64,000 nt of DNA from Dietzia sp. JS16-p6b (GCF_003052165.1 NZ_CP024869.1:3010001-3074000), one strand, 5' to 3'. Counted from the first letter of the stretch, positions 1-8,784 are shown. Numbers and translations are program-made. The notes: a model not told the origin generated them from the sequence alone.

Positions 1-115
1 GGTCGGCGAAGTAGGCGGTGAACATCCGCTTCCACGCCTGCATGTGCTTCTCGGCGGTCGGGGTGATGACCCCGTCGAGGTCGAAGAGCACAGCATCGAT
101 GCCGTCATGGTCCAT
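1..115 (-). CDS. HAD-superfamily phosphatase/phosphoglucomutase-like, N-terminal fragment
   Basis: Only the first 38 or so codons are present; the gene runs off the left edge. The start is the ATG at 115, behind a purine-rich stretch. The N-terminus reads [16 protein letters not shown], the class I motif of haloacid dehalogenase hydrolases (DxDGV), whose first Asp is the nucleophile. The following [11 protein letters not shown] segment resembles the beta-phosphoglucomutase-like subgroup, where a helical cap begins just after motif I. Substrate cannot be told from this fragment. It is transcribed away from the rest of the window, and the 226 bp to the next gene hold its promoter. Confidence 0.85.
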   Translation of the reverse strand, partial: MDHDGIDAVLFDLDGVITPTAEKHMQAWKRMFTAYFAD

Positions 116-341
116 GTCGAATCCTGCTTCCGGGTCGGTGGGCCGATCGGGCTCAACCGGTGACGCATCAAGGGTAGACACCCGGCCCGGGGACCGAGCC
201 CATCACCTCCCCCCGTGCGGCCCATCTCACTGAGGCGCGGGGGTGGAGGGCGGATCACCATGCCTCCACGCGGGCGACAATGCACCGTTGTCGGGTACCC
301 GGTGGCACTATGGTCGATGACTCTGTACTAGAAGGAGAGAG

Positions 342-1118
342 ATGCGACTTCGCACCCGCAATCCCCGCCGTGTCGCGATCGCCGGCCTCGCACTGGTCAC
401 CGCGGCCGCACTGACGGCCTGCACGTCCGACGACGAAGGGAACGGCGACGCCTCGGGCGACGCCCAGACCACGACGACCGTCAACGAGTCCGCGCCCCAG
501 GCACCTCTCGACCAGCTGGTCCTGGGCGAGGGCGAGGCCCCCGGTGGCGGTGTGGTGCAGGTGATCGAGCCGGCTCTCCTCCAGGAGGCGGTCGACAAGC
601 TCGTCGCCGACCAGGGCAAGCAGCTCATGGAGGACCCGGCGTGCGACAGGGTCTCCCGACTGGAGACGGTCTCGAACTTCGCGACCACCGACGGCCTGAC
701 CGCGGCGGTGCGGTACAAGCAGTCGGAGGAGGACGAGACCGAGCACCGTTTCGGGATCGGCATGGTGGGCGAGAAGCTCGACGACTTCATGGACCGCTCG
801 CTGTACGAGGCCTGCACCTCCTCGCGGAGCACCACCAACCCGGACGTCGAGCTCGTCATGACCGTGGACGACGCCCCAGCCCTCGAGGGCGTCGAGGGCT
901 TTCGGGTGACCAGCGACTTCATCACCACCCGGCCCGACGGCACCCGTTCGCTGAGCCGGGCCATCGCGATCCACGGCTACACCCGCGAGACCACCGTGAG
1001 CGTGGAGTACGCGGCCCGCGGCAACGACCCGGCGGCCAACCCGGTCCTGCCCTCCGCGGACGGCGCGCTGGATGCCATCTACCAGGCGCAGATGGCCAAG
1101 ATCGCGACGGCCGAGTAG
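342..1118 (+). CDS. Putative secreted lipoprotein, 258 aa
   Basis: Function unrecognised. The N-terminus has a basic region (RLRTRNPRR), a hydrophobic core and a lipobox ending LTAC at about residue 29, so it should be lipidated and held on the outer face of the membrane. Residues 30-55 are a low-complexity Asp/Thr linker. The rest is a globular domain with two cysteines (in DPACDR and YEACTS) that could form a disulfide. The ATG at 342 follows a strong AAGGAG ribosome site. The gene stands alone and is closed by a strong hairpin at 1168-1216. It resembles the many small cell-envelope lipoproteins of Mycobacteriales, but I cannot name a family with confidence. Confidence 0.85.
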   Translation: MRLRTRNPRRVAIAGLALVTAAALTACTSDDEGNGDASGDAQTTTTVNESAPQAPLDQLVLGEGEAPGGGVVQVIEPALLQEAVDKLVADQGKQLMEDPACDRVSRLETVSNFATTDGLTAAVRYKQSEEDETEHRFGIGMVGEKLDDFMDRSLYEACTSSRSTTNPDVELVMTVDDAPALEGVEGFRVTSDFITTRPDGTRSLSRAIAIHGYTRETTVSVEYAARGNDPAANPVLPSADGALDAIYQAQMAKIATAE

Positions 1119-1167
1119 CAGGCTGTCGCCGGCACCTCAGCCGGCGACGGCACCCCGGTCATACGAA

Positions 1168-1216
1168 GAGAGCGTTCCGCGCACGTCGCCCCGGAGGCGG
1201 TGCGCGGAACGCTCTT
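1168..1216. terminator. Strong inverted repeat, likely bidirectional terminator
   Basis: A roughly 15-bp stem (GAGCGTTCCGCGCAC at 1170-1184 against 1200-1214) with a 15-nt loop lies between the converging lipoprotein gene and lpd, followed on the + side by TTCT. The position suggests it terminates both transcripts. Confidence 0.8.
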
Positions 1217-1259
1217 CTCGTCGGCCCCCGGCCTGTCGCCGACAGAGCCGGGCGGCGCC

Positions 1260-2654
1260 CTACAGGTTGATCATGTGCCCGCTGACGCCCTCGATGGCCT
1301 CCTTCATGGCCTCCGACAGCGTCGGGTGGGTGTGCACGTTGCGCGCCACGTCCTCGGCGGTGAGGTCCCACATCTGGGCCAGCGTCAGCTCGGGCAGCAG
1401 CTCGGAGACGTCGGGGCCGATGAGGTGCCCGCCGAGCAGCTCACCGTGCGTCGCGTCGGCCACGATCTTGACGAACCCGACCGCGTGGCCGAGGCCCTGG
1501 GCCTTGCCGTTGGCCGAGAACGGGAACTTGCCCACCTTGACGTCGTACCCCTCGTCCCGGGCCTGCGCCTCGGTGAGCCCGAAGGAGGCCACTTGCGGCT
1601 GACAGAAGGTGGCGCGGGGCATCATCCGGTAGTCGCCCAGCGTCTGGGTCGGCGCGCCGGCCATGGTCTCCGCCGCCACGACGCCCTGCGCCTCGGCCAC
1701 GTGGGCCAGCTGCAGCTTGGCCGTGACGTCGCCGAGCGCGTAGATGCCCTCGACATTGGTCCGCATGTGGTCGTCGATCGCGATGGCGCCGCGGTCGGTG
1801 AGCTCCACGCCGGTGTTCTCGAGCCCGTAACCCTCGACGCGGGGCGCGAATCCCACGGCCATCAGCACCTTGTCCACGGTCAGCGTCTGGGCCTTGCCCT
1901 CGTCGCCGTTCTTCTCGACCTCGACCTCGACCGAGTCGCCGTTGTCGGTGACCTTGGTGGTCTTGTGGCCGGTGAGGACCTTCACCCCGAGCTTCTTGTA
2001 GTGCTTGGCGATCTCCTTGGAGACCTCGGCGTCCTCGTTCGGCAGGAGGCCGTCCATGTATTCGACGATCGTCACCTCGACGCCGTAGTTGGCCATGACG
2101 TAGGCGAACTCCATGCCGATCGCGCCCGCACCCACGATCACGACCGAGTCCGGGAGCTCGCGGGAGAGGATCTGGTCCTCGTAGTCCACCACGTTCTCGC
2201 TCAACTCGATTCCGGGGAGCGTCTTGACCACGGAGCCGGTGGCGATGATGCAGTTGTCGAAGGTGTACGCGGTGCCGTCGACCTCGATCGTCTTGTCGTC
2301 GGTGAAGCTGCCGAAGCCGTCGATCTCGGTGATCTTGTTCTTCTTCATGAGGAAGTGGACACCCTTGACGATGCCCTCGGAGACCTTCCGGCTGCGGTCG
2401 TAGGCCGCGCCGAAGTCGAAGGACACATCACCGGAGATGCCGTAGGTCTTGGCCTCACGCAGCACCGTGTTGGCCAGCTCGGCGTTGCGGAGAAGCGCCT
2501 TGGAGGGGATGCACCCGACGTTGAGGCATACCCCGCCCCAGTACTTCTCCTCGATCACGGCCACTTTGAGGCCGAGCTGGGAGGCGCGGATTGCGGCGAC
2601 GTAGCCACCGGGGCCCGCGCCGAGGACGATGAGGTCGTAATGAGTGTCAGCCAC
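1260..2654 (-). CDS. lpd: Dihydrolipoyl dehydrogenase (E3)
   Basis: FAD-dependent E3 that reoxidises lipoamide of the 2-oxoacid dehydrogenase complexes using NAD+; in mycobacteria Lpd also serves the peroxynitrite reductase system. The 464-residue length is typical. Visible motifs: FAD-binding [13 protein letters not shown] near residue 13, redox disulfide [13 protein letters not shown] near residue 40, NAD-binding [12 protein letters not shown] near residue 180, second FAD motif YALGDVT near 310, and the C-terminal interface [10 protein letters not shown] carrying the catalytic His. The ATG start gives the normal family N-terminus. It is apparently monocistronic, corresponding to Rv0462 (lpdC) in synteny. 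Confidence is high. Confidence 0.97.
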   Translation of the reverse strand: MADTHYDLIVLGAGPGGYVAAIRASQLGLKVAVIEEKYWGGVCLNVGCIPSKALLRNAELANTVLREAKTYGISGDVSFDFGAAYDRSRKVSEGIVKGVHFLMKKNKITEIDGFGSFTDDKTIEVDGTAYTFDNCIIATGSVVKTLPGIELSENVVDYEDQILSRELPDSVVIVGAGAIGMEFAYVMANYGVEVTIVEYMDGLLPNEDAEVSKEIAKHYKKLGVKVLTGHKTTKVTDNGDSVEVEVEKNGDEGKAQTLTVDKVLMAVGFAPRVEGYGLENTGVELTDRGAIAIDDHMRTNVEGIYALGDVTAKLQLAHVAEAQGVVAAETMAGAPTQTLGDYRMMPRATFCQPQVASFGLTEAQARDEGYDVKVGKFPFSANGKAQGLGHAVGFVKIVADATHGELLGGHLIGPDVSELLPELTLAQMWDLTAEDVARNVHTHPTLSEAMKEAIEGVSGHMINL

Positions 2655-2720
2655 GCCACACAGGGTAGCGCTCCGGGCGGCCCGGATGAGCCGGAGCGAT
2701 GCGGAACCCCACCCGAAATG

Positions 2721-2760
2721 ACCGTCGCCGCCTCCTCCCGGGGGGAGGGGCGGCGACGGT
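2721..2760 (-). terminator. Hairpin downstream of the 50-residue peptide gene
   Basis: A 12-bp perfect stem (ACCGTCGCCGCC at 2721-2732 with its complement at 2749-2760) around a G/C-rich loop. It sits between the end of the small peptide gene and the start of lpd on the same strand, so it probably separates the two transcripts. Confidence 0.65.
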
Positions 2761-2777
2761 ACCCGCGTCGGGTGCGA

Positions 2778-2930
2778 TCAGGACAGGTTGCCCAGGACCG
2801 ACTTCAGCGCCGTGGCGACGAGGTTGCCGATGGTATCGGCGATCTGGTCGGTGATCGTCTGCGTGGAGCTTCCGGTACCGGTGGCGTTGCCGAGGGAGTC
2901 GGTGACCGAACCGAGGCTGAGAGAACCCAT
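2778..2930 (-). CDS. 50-residue porin-like peptide
   Basis: The ATG at 2930 is preceded by a good GGAG ribosome site 8 nt away, giving a 50-residue product beginning MGSLSLGSVTDSLGNATGTG. It is acidic to neutral, rich in Ser, Thr, Gly and Leu, has no signal peptide or cysteine, and its second half (TITDQIADTIGNLVATALKS) would form an amphipathic helix. Size and style resemble the PorA/PorH-type mycomembrane channel peptides of corynebacteria and the four peptides at 7.8-9.0 kb, though pairwise similarity is low. It has its own hairpin terminator. A channel role is inference only. Confidence 0.6.
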   Translation of the reverse strand: MGSLSLGSVTDSLGNATGTGSSTQTITDQIADTIGNLVATALKSVLGNLS

Positions 2931-3098
2931 TGTGTATCTCCGTTTATCGAGTGCATTCCCGAGGGGTTCGAGAATGGCCGGGTCAGGCGACCCCTGCATG
3001 TCGTTGATGGTACTGACGCTACGGCTCGGTAACAAGAGCCTGTGTATTTCTTACCTCCGGTACGGATGTCCCCACGCCGCACACGGCATCATCGGGGC

Positions 3099-5279
3099 AT
3101 GACCTCACCCGTATCGCCCGACAACTCACCCGCGTCAGCCGACCCGTACCTGCACCTCGAGGACGTCGATTCGGCCGAGGCTCTCGAGTGGGTCCGGGTA
3201 CGTAGCGACCGCACCGTCGCGGACCTGGCCTCCGGCCCGGAGGCCGAGGCCGCCTACGCGCGCGCCCTCGAGATCCTCGACGCCACCGACCGCATCGCGT
3301 GGCCGGTCCTGCGGGGCCGGTACGCCTACACCTTCTGGCGGGATGCCGACCATCCCCGCGGGCTGTGGCGACGGGTGCCGTGGTCCGTGCTGGTCAGTGG
3401 CGCTCCGGGCGTCAATCACCCGGCCTGGGACACCCTCGTGGACGTGGACACCCTGGCGGCGGAGGAAGGGGTCAACTGGGTCTATTCGGGAGCGGTGGTC
3501 CGGCGTCCCGCCGACGACAGGGCGCTGCTTCGGCTCTCACGCGGGGGCGCGGACGCGGTGGAGGTCCGCGAGTTCGACCTGACCACCCGCCGGTTCGTCC
3601 CCGAGTCCGAAGGCGGGTTCCGACTGTCGGAGGCCAAGAGTTCGGTGTCCTGGGTGGACCGGGACACGCTGCTGCTGTCCTCACCGCTGGACCCGGAGGG
3701 ATCGGACGCCACCGACTCCGGCTACCCGCGCCTGGCGAGGGTGTGGCACCGCGGGTCCGACCCGCTCGACGCCCCGGTCATCTTCTCCGGGCGGACGCAG
3801 GACGTGGCGGTGGGGGCCTCGTACGACCTCACTTCGGGCCGGTACACGGCCAGTCGCGCCCCGGACTTCCACTCCTCCGAGGAATGGTTCTGGTCCCCGG
3901 GGGTCGATCCCGCCACCACGGCGCCCCGCCGGATTCCGGTGCCCGAGGACTGTCGGGTGAGTTCCTGCGGGGACTGGTTGCTGCTGCGCCCGCGCACCGA
4001 CCTCGAGGTCGCGGGCCGATCCCACCCCGGCGGTTCGGTCCTCGTGGTGCCGTGGTCCGCCGTCGACGCCGATCCCTCGCGACTGCCCGAGCCCGTCGTG
4101 CTGTTCTCCCCCACCCCCTCCACGACGGTCGAGGACGTGACCTGGGGCCGGGGCCGGATCCTGCTGACGATCCTCGACGACACCGAGTCCCGTCTCGAGG
4201 CGTACGCGATCCCCGGGTCGGCGGACGGGGCCTGGGAGCCCCGTCCGGTCGAAGGGCTACCGGACCACGTGTCGGTGGACGTGCTGTCCTGCGACCGCCT
4301 GTCCGGCCGGGGCGACGTCGGGGGCGACGACGAGGATGACGGGAACGAGCGCCCCCACCCCGATGACGCCGTCCTGGCGGTCTCCGGTCCGATCGTCCCG
4401 CCCTCGCTGGTGTTACTCCGCGCGGACGGCACCACCACCACACTCGGGTCCACCCCCGACCGTTTCGACGCCACCGGCATCGAGGTCTCCCGTCACACGG
4501 CTGTGAGTGACGACGGCACCTCGGTGCCGTACACCGTGATGCGGGGCCCCGGGCCCGACGGGCCCAGACCGACCATCCTCTACGGCTACGGCGGTTTCGA
4601 GGTGGCGATGCGACCGTCGTACGCGGCCCTGCGCGGGGCGCTCTGGCTCGCCGGAGGGGGCGCCTACGTGGTGGCGGGGATCCGGGGCGGCGGCGAGTAC
4701 GGGCCCTCGTGGCATCAGTCCGCCGTCCGGGAGAACCGGCCCCGCGCGTTCGAGGACTTCGCGGCCGTCGCCCGGGCCCTCGTGACCACCGGGGTCACCA
4801 CCCGCGACCAGCTGGGGGCGACCGGCGGATCCAACGGTGGCCTGCTCATGGGCGTCATGCTGACCCGATACCCGGAACTGTTCGGGGCCCTCGCGATCGC
4901 GGTCCCGCTCCTGGACATGCGGCGCTACCACCTGTTGCTCGCCGGCGCGTCCTGGATGGCCGAGTACGGCGACCCCGACTCGGACGACTGGGACGATTTC
5001 CTGGGCGCCTACTCGCCGTACCAGCACGTCCGACCGGCCACCGAGGGCCCGTACCCCCCGGTCCTCATGACCACCTCGACCCGGGACGACCGCGTGCACC
5101 CGGGCCACGCCCGCAAGATGACGGCCGCGCTCGAGGCGGCCGGGCACGAGGTCGCGTACTACGAGAACGTCGAGGGCGGCCACGCCGGCGCCGCCGACAA
5201 TTCGCAGGAGGCCCGGAAGGCGGTGCTCACGTACGAGTTCTTCAGGCGTCGGCTGCCTCGTCGTCCCCAGGTGGGCTGA
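3099..5279 (+). CDS. S9 family prolyl oligopeptidase / oligopeptidase B-like serine peptidase
   Basis: Cytoplasmic serine peptidase of the prolyl-oligopeptidase clan, expected to cleave short peptides; matches Rv0457c in position. At 726 residues it has the family's usual two-domain form: an N-terminal seven-bladed propeller (about residues 70-430) and a C-terminal alpha/beta-hydrolase domain. The catalytic triad is visible: Ser in GATGGSNGGLLMG (about residue 578), Asp in STRDDRVHPGHA (about 655) and His in VEGGHAGAADN (about 697). The ATG at 3099 is chosen because the protein then begins just before the conserved DPYLHLEDV segment. Its last 38 bp overlap the convergent hydrolase gene. Confidence 0.93.
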   Translation: MTSPVSPDNSPASADPYLHLEDVDSAEALEWVRVRSDRTVADLASGPEAEAAYARALEILDATDRIAWPVLRGRYAYTFWRDADHPRGLWRRVPWSVLVSGAPGVNHPAWDTLVDVDTLAAEEGVNWVYSGAVVRRPADDRALLRLSRGGADAVEVREFDLTTRRFVPESEGGFRLSEAKSSVSWVDRDTLLLSSPLDPEGSDATDSGYPRLARVWHRGSDPLDAPVIFSGRTQDVAVGASYDLTSGRYTASRAPDFHSSEEWFWSPGVDPATTAPRRIPVPEDCRVSSCGDWLLLRPRTDLEVAGRSHPGGSVLVVPWSAVDADPSRLPEPVVLFSPTPSTTVEDVTWGRGRILLTILDDTESRLEAYAIPGSADGAWEPRPVEGLPDHVSVDVLSCDRLSGRGDVGGDDEDDGNERPHPDDAVLAVSGPIVPPSLVLLRADGTTTTLGSTPDRFDATGIEVSRHTAVSDDGTSVPYTVMRGPGPDGPRPTILYGYGGFEVAMRPSYAALRGALWLAGGGAYVVAGIRGGGEYGPSWHQSAVRENRPRAFEDFAAVARALVTTGVTTRDQLGATGGSNGGLLMGVMLTRYPELFGALAIAVPLLDMRRYHLLLAGASWMAEYGDPDSDDWDDFLGAYSPYQHVRPATEGPYPPVLMTTSTRDDRVHPGHARKMTAALEAAGHEVAYYENVEGGHAGAADNSQEARKAVLTYEFFRRRLPRRPQVG

Positions 5280-6138
5280 GCGCCACCTCCCGGTCCATCC
5301 AGGCCAGCACCCGGGCGACCACCTGCGCGGGTGTGCGCGCCCACGTGTTGTGGCCCAGCGCCTCCGGCTCCACCTCGAGGCAGGTCCGGGCGGCGGGGAG
5401 CATCGCCAGCAGCCCACGAGCGGCGCTCTCGGGGGCGAGTGGGTCGTCGGCGATCACCACCGACAGCGCCGGGACCGTGACGCGGGTCAGGCCCTCCCGG
5501 TAGTCGAGATCGGCGCGCGCCGGCTGCATGTCGCCCCGGGCCGCGAGACGGGACCAGTCACTGATGCGGTCGGCCGGGATCCGACCGCTCGCGCCGAAGA
5601 ACCGTCCCGGGACGTGTCCCGCCAGCCATCCGATGGTGGGCAGGAGGATCGAGCCCAATCGCAGACGCCGTCCGATGCGCCGGGGGTACCCGCGGTGGAA
5701 CGGGGACTGCGCCGCCACCGCCACCAGGCCCACCACCCGGGGATCGCGCCGCGCCAGGTGGTACACCCCGATCTGCGCGCCCATGCTGTGGCCCAGCAGC
5801 ACCACCCGCCGCGCCCCGAACTCGCGCTGCATCGCGTCCAGCGCGAGCGGAACGTCCTCGGCGGCACTCTCGTGGTACCCGGCCGCTCCCCCGCCGCGGC
5901 CGATGCGGTGGGTACTCTCGCCCTGGCCCCTCAGTTCAGTGATCGCCACGTACACCCCGGCCGCGGCCAACGCCCTGGCCAGCGGCAGGTAATACCTGGC
6001 GCCGACCGCGATGCCTGGAAGCACCAGGACGGCGGGCCTGGTGCTTCCCGGGACGGCGGACTCCACCATGAGCAGCGGGCTCGTGCTGCCATCGGTGTGG
6101 CGAAGCTCGGTACGGCGCGGGTCGTCCGTCTTGGTCAT
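5242..6138 (-). CDS. Alpha/beta hydrolase, 298 aa
   Basis: Likely carboxylic-ester or lipid hydrolase. Features: an oxyanion-hole region VLVLPGIAVGARYY (about residue 40), the nucleophile elbow GHSMGAQ (about residue 117), a late acid in IADDPLAPE and a catalytic His in EALGHNTWA near the C-terminus, before a helix ending in DREVALSPPGDDEAADA. The length is normal for the fold. The start at 6138 is preferred over a start 8 codons upstream because it begins at a typical hydrophilic N-terminus. The gene converges on the S9 peptidase with a 38-bp tail overlap. Substrate unknown. Confidence 0.9.
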   Translation of the reverse strand: MTKTDDPRRTELRHTDGSTSPLLMVESAVPGSTRPAVLVLPGIAVGARYYLPLARALAAAGVYVAITELRGQGESTHRIGRGGGAAGYHESAAEDVPLALDAMQREFGARRVVLLGHSMGAQIGVYHLARRDPRVVGLVAVAAQSPFHRGYPRRIGRRLRLGSILLPTIGWLAGHVPGRFFGASGRIPADRISDWSRLAARGDMQPARADLDYREGLTRVTVPALSVVIADDPLAPESAARGLLAMLPAARTCLEVEPEALGHNTWARTPAQVVARVLAWMDREVALSPPGDDEAADA

Positions 6139-6270
6139 GCGTACAGTTTGCCAGTGGGCCACCTCCGGAGCTCACCCCAGGGGGGTGGTCTCACGACGTC
6201 GTCCGCAGCGGGCGCGGGATCACCCCGCGCCCTGCGTGCGCCGGCCCGGCGCACCGCCTCGACACATGAG

Positions 6271-6311
6271 GACGGACCCCGCTCCACCGTGGTGGTGGGG
6301 CGGGGTCCGTC
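6271..6311 (-). terminator. Terminator of the mycolyltransferase gene
   Basis: A 12-bp perfect stem, GACGGACCCCGC at 6271-6282 with 6300-6311, extended by further imperfect pairing, lies 38 bp past the stop codon of the mycolyltransferase gene. Confidence 0.75.
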
Positions 6312-6348
6312 GGTTCCGGGACCCGAGGTCGCCGGGCGCGTCAGCCGA

Positions 6349-7458
6349 TCAGATCGGGCCGTAGCGCGCGTTCATCGCCTGGGCCATCATCGGCCAGGAC
6401 TGCTTGAGGTCGTCCTGCCAGTAGCCCCACGAGTGCGTGCCGTTGGGCGCGAAGTCGAACTGGGCCGGGATCTGCAGCTCGGCGAACCGGCGTGCGAGGT
6501 TGGCCGTGCAGTACTGCGTGGCCGCCTCGATGATGCCGCCGACGATCGCCTGGTTGGCCAGAGCCGGGATGCTGTTGCGCAGGCGCCAGTTCTCCAGGGA
6601 TTCGTGCGGCCCGGGCAGGCCGTTGCCGGTGGAGATGAACATGGCCGGAAGGGTGCCGTTGTCGCGCTGGGCGACGAACTTGGGCGCCTGGGCGACCGGG
6701 TCGTTGGCCACCCAGCCCGGACCGGGGTAGGGCCCCCACATGTTGTCGAGGTTCGCCCCGCCACGCATGCCGGTGACGATATTGATGAACTGGTAGCCGA
6801 TCGGGGTCGAGGTCTCGGCACATCCCGAGTACGAGCCGATGGCCTGGAACCGGCCGGGGTGGTTCTGGGCGATCGTCAGGACCGATGTGGCGGTCATGGA
6901 GATCGCGGCGAGGCTGCGCTTGCGGTTCGGGTAGTTGCCGCCGTACCGGCCCTCGAAGAGGGTCGGGAGCTCCTGGGCGAGGTAGGTCTCGAACGCCATC
7001 GGGCGGTCGGTCTCGCGGGCGTAGCGGGTCTGGACGTTGGGGTCGTGGCGCTGCCAGTCCGTGTAGTAGGAGAAGGCTCCACCGATCGGGGTGACGGTCC
7101 AGACGTCCTTGTCCGACATGAAGGCCCGGACGTCCGACTGCGCCTGCCAGGTGGCCGAGTCCTCTCCACCACCGGCGCCGTTGACGAGGTAGAGCACCGG
7201 CGCGCCGTTGTTCCCGTCACGCGGGCGCTGCACGATGTTCGGGACCTCGATGGCCATCTTGTCCGACCACACCGAGACGATCAGTCGACCGTCGGGGAGC
7301 TGGGTCTCGACGACCTTGTTCTGGGCGGTGGCCTTGGTGTACTGGATGTTTCCACCCTGTGCCTGGGCCGTGCCCGTGGCAACGACGGGGACCATGGCCG
7401 CGGCGATGGTCGCCGCAGCGACCTTGGTGCCCAACCGACCGCTCTTGACTGAACGCAT
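6349..7458 (-). CDS. Secreted mycolyltransferase (antigen 85 / Myt family esterase)
   Basis: Transfers mycoloyl groups between trehalose mycolates and arabinogalactan or other acceptors in the outer envelope. The product is 369 residues with a Sec signal peptide (basic start, hydrophobic core, cleavage after TAQA at about residue 33). The alpha/beta-hydrolase domain carries the nucleophile in LAAISMTATSVL and the catalytic His in THSWGYWQDD, the antigen 85 signature. The ATG at 7458 is the only one giving a proper signal peptide. It lies directly downstream of the small peptide cluster; in corynebacteria the PorA/PorH peptides are O-mycoloylated by a mycolyltransferase (MytC), so a functional link is plausible. 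It has its own promoter gap and terminator. Confidence 0.93.
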   Translation of the reverse strand: MRSVKSGRLGTKVAAATIAAAMVPVVATGTAQAQGGNIQYTKATAQNKVVETQLPDGRLIVSVWSDKMAIEVPNIVQRPRDGNNGAPVLYLVNGAGGGEDSATWQAQSDVRAFMSDKDVWTVTPIGGAFSYYTDWQRHDPNVQTRYARETDRPMAFETYLAQELPTLFEGRYGGNYPNRKRSLAAISMTATSVLTIAQNHPGRFQAIGSYSGCAETSTPIGYQFINIVTGMRGGANLDNMWGPYPGPGWVANDPVAQAPKFVAQRDNGTLPAMFISTGNGLPGPHESLENWRLRNSIPALANQAIVGGIIEAATQYCTANLARRFAELQIPAQFDFAPNGTHSWGYWQDDLKQSWPMMAQAMNARYGPI

Positions 7459-7779
7459 ATTCCGACGCCTAACCTTCTCGTTGTTCACAGACGGACTCGG
7501 GCAGACCCGCACTGCACAGCTAACCCGATTCCCAGTAGTCACACAAGACCCACTAAGCACACTCCCGGTGGAAGCGCGCCTGCAGGACCGAGTCTCGCGC
7601 CCGCGGGGCACCTATCCGAGGATTCCATACCCGGGCGGCCCGTCGGTAACCGCGGGACCACCCTTGCGGTTCACGTCAACATTATCGACGCCGGCCGGCC
7701 CGCTGTTACGGATATGAACAAATTCCTATACAACCTTCGGGGCCCGGGCCTGGGCGCCACACCGATCGGGACACGAGAA
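7459..7779. other. Intergenic region upstream of the mycolyltransferase gene
   Basis: About 320 bp without a credible gene. It contains AT-rich patches unlike its surroundings (for example around 7710-7735), consistent with promoter sequence for the mycolyltransferase on the minus strand. Open frames here have unusual codon use and no ribosome site; I reject them. Confidence 0.5.
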
Positions 7780-7806
7780 AGGGCCCCGGGCACAGCCCGG
7801 AGCCCC
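7780..7806 (-). terminator. Rho-independent terminator after the distal porin-like pair
   Basis: Read on the minus strand: GGGCTCCGGGC, a short loop, then GCCCGGGGCCC followed by TTTCT. A near-perfect 11-bp stem with a T-rich tail, 21 bp past the stop of the peptide gene at 7828. Confidence 0.85.
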
Positions 7807-7827
7807 CATCCCGTTCAGCCGAAAGAC

Positions 7828-7989
7828 TCAGGCCATGAAGCCGGCGTCGAAGGCCTTCTGGAAGTCGCCGCCGAGGAAGTAGCCGATCCCCTTGACGATG
7901 TTGTTGGTGTTGCCGACAAGGCCGCCAGCGAGGTCGACGATGCCGTCCTTGCCGAAGATGTCGCCGATGGAACCGAGATCGATGCCCAT
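7828..7989 (-). CDS. PorA-like small mycomembrane peptide (copy 1), 53 aa
   Basis: 53 residues beginning MGIDLGSIGDIFGKDGIVDL and ending YFLGGDFQKAFDAGFMA, with GGGAG six nt before the ATG at 7989. There is no signal peptide, as in corynebacterial PorA/PorH, which are exported without one. The C-terminal GYF-GGDF..A..AGFM block is shared with the peptide at 8626-8784, so the two are paralogues. The middle (VGNTNNIVKGIGYFL) can form an amphipathic helix. It is the second gene of a two-peptide unit, 116 bp after the 47-residue partner, and ends at a strong terminator. The channel role is inferred from size, pairing, and location between a mycolyltransferase and groEL2. Confidence 0.75.
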   Translation of the reverse strand: MGIDLGSIGDIFGKDGIVDLAGGLVGNTNNIVKGIGYFLGGDFQKAFDAGFMA

Positions 7990-8105
7990 GATGTTCTCCC
8001 TGAGTGCTGCAATCCGGCGAGATCCGGATCAGTGAATGATGCTGAGATCGGCTGCTGTGCGCCGCAGCCGGGGCGTTCGCGCCGGAGCGCTACGGCCGGG
8101 GCCTG

Positions 8106-8249
8106 TCAGGCGGAGACGTCGTCCCCGCCGAGGCTGCCGAGCGCGTCGATGAAGCCGTCGCCCGTGATCGAACCGGTGAAGCCGACGACGCCGTCGATGA
8201 GGTTCTTGACCGCGGTGAGGGCGGCGCTGATGGCGCTGAAGTCAGGCAT
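8106..8249 (-). CDS. PorH-like small mycomembrane peptide (copy 1), 47 aa
   Basis: 47 residues starting MPDFSAISAALTAVKNLIDG, with an AGGGAG ribosome site before the ATG at 8249. It shares length and layout with the peptide at 8851-8994: MPDF start, a hydrophobic/amphipathic core, a GxVxFTGSxxG segment, then FxDALxSL and an acidic tail. There is no signal peptide or cysteine. It precedes the PorA-like partner in the same transcript, the arrangement expected for a hetero-oligomeric channel. Serines near the N-terminus (S5, S8) are candidate O-mycoloylation sites by analogy. Function is inferred, not shown by the sequence. Confidence 0.75.
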   Translation of the reverse strand: MPDFSAISAALTAVKNLIDGVVGFTGSITGDGFIDALGSLGGDDVSA

Positions 8250-8553
8250 GTGTGTCTCCCTTTGAAAGTGGTGCCCCGGCTCATGGGGCCAGAGTCAGAG
8301 TAATCTGAGCGACTCTGATGTCAATTGTGACGTCCGTCTCCCCCCCGCCGAGGTGACGACGAGGCGAACTGAGGCCACCCTTAGTGGTCCAGATCACGGA
8401 TGCGAGGAAATCCTAACATCCGTTCTCAACTGCGCAAACCATTCAAATGAATGCGCATACGCTGTTGAGTGAGCTTCTCCTCACCAGGGCATGAGCGCAC
8501 GGGCTGTTCACCCCCGGGACATCTCCACTTTCCGGGCCTCCTCCGACACGAAT
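8250..8553. promoter_or_regulatory. Promoter region of the distal porin-like pair
   Basis: A 300-bp gap, AT-richer than the window, ahead of the copy-1 pair. It holds the motif AGCGACTCT at 8308-8316 (59 bp upstream of the start codon), which also occurs 49 bp upstream of the copy-2 pair; on the coding strand this is AGAGTCGCT and may overlap a -10 element. It also holds a short dyad, CAGAGT/ACTCTG, at about 8295-8317 and an imperfect dyad around ATTCAAATGAAT at 8431-8457. No gene seen. Confidence 0.45.
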
Positions 8554-8585
8554 GCGGCCCGCGCGAGGGAGATCGCGCGGGCCGC
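8554..8585 (-). terminator. Perfect inverted repeat after the proximal porin-like pair
   Basis: GCGGCCCGCGCGA at 8554-8566 pairs perfectly (13 bp) with 8573-8585 around a 6-nt loop, 41 bp past the stop of the 52-residue peptide gene. There is no long U tract, as is common in high-G+C terminators. It separates the two peptide pairs into distinct transcripts. Confidence 0.75.
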
Positions 8586-8625
8586 TCCTCGTGCCGGGGG
8601 CATGGCCGCCCCCGGCAGGCTCAGG

Positions 8626-8784
8626 TCACCACATCATGAAGCCGCCGGCGAGGGCCTCCTCGAAGTCTCCTCCGGTGAAGTAGGCCAGGCCGGAGAAGAG
8701 GTCTCCGAACGCGCCGAGGAAGTCGTTGACAAAGCCGAGGGCGTCACTGACGCCGATGAGGGATCCGAACTCGGGGAAGAACAT
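8626..8784 (-). CDS. PorA-like small mycomembrane peptide (copy 2), 52 aa
   Basis: 52 residues beginning MFFPEFGSLIGVSDALGFVN and ending FTGGDFEEALAGGFMMW, with AGGAG seven nt before the ATG at 8784. The C-terminal block YFTGGDFEEALAGGFM aligns with YFLGGDFQKAFDAGFM of the peptide at 7828, establishing paralogy. It is strongly acidic, with Phe, Leu and Gly dominating and no signal peptide. It follows the 47-residue partner (8851-8994) after only 66 bp and ends at a hairpin. Interpreted as one subunit of a mycolate-layer channel; this is inference from layout and the PorA/PorH precedent. Confidence 0.75.
   Translation of the reverse strand: MFFPEFGSLIGVSDALGFVNDFLGAFGDLFSGLAYFTGGDFEEALAGGFMMW

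Noticed and set aside
1200..3032. Very long open frame on the + strand opposite lpd (about 610 codons)
   Set aside because: High G+C keeps the antisense frame open. Composition is Gly/Arg/His-biased with no domain, and the minus strand encodes intact Lpd.
7714..8265. 183-codon + strand frame across the porin-like locus
   Set aside because: It is antisense to two peptide genes that have ribosome sites and visible paralogues. Start region is AT-rich intergenic.
8431..8457. Terminator at the TGCGC..ATTCAAATGAAT..GCGCA dyad
   Set aside because: The arms are unevenly spaced and no gene ends nearby on either strand; more likely a protein-binding site or chance.
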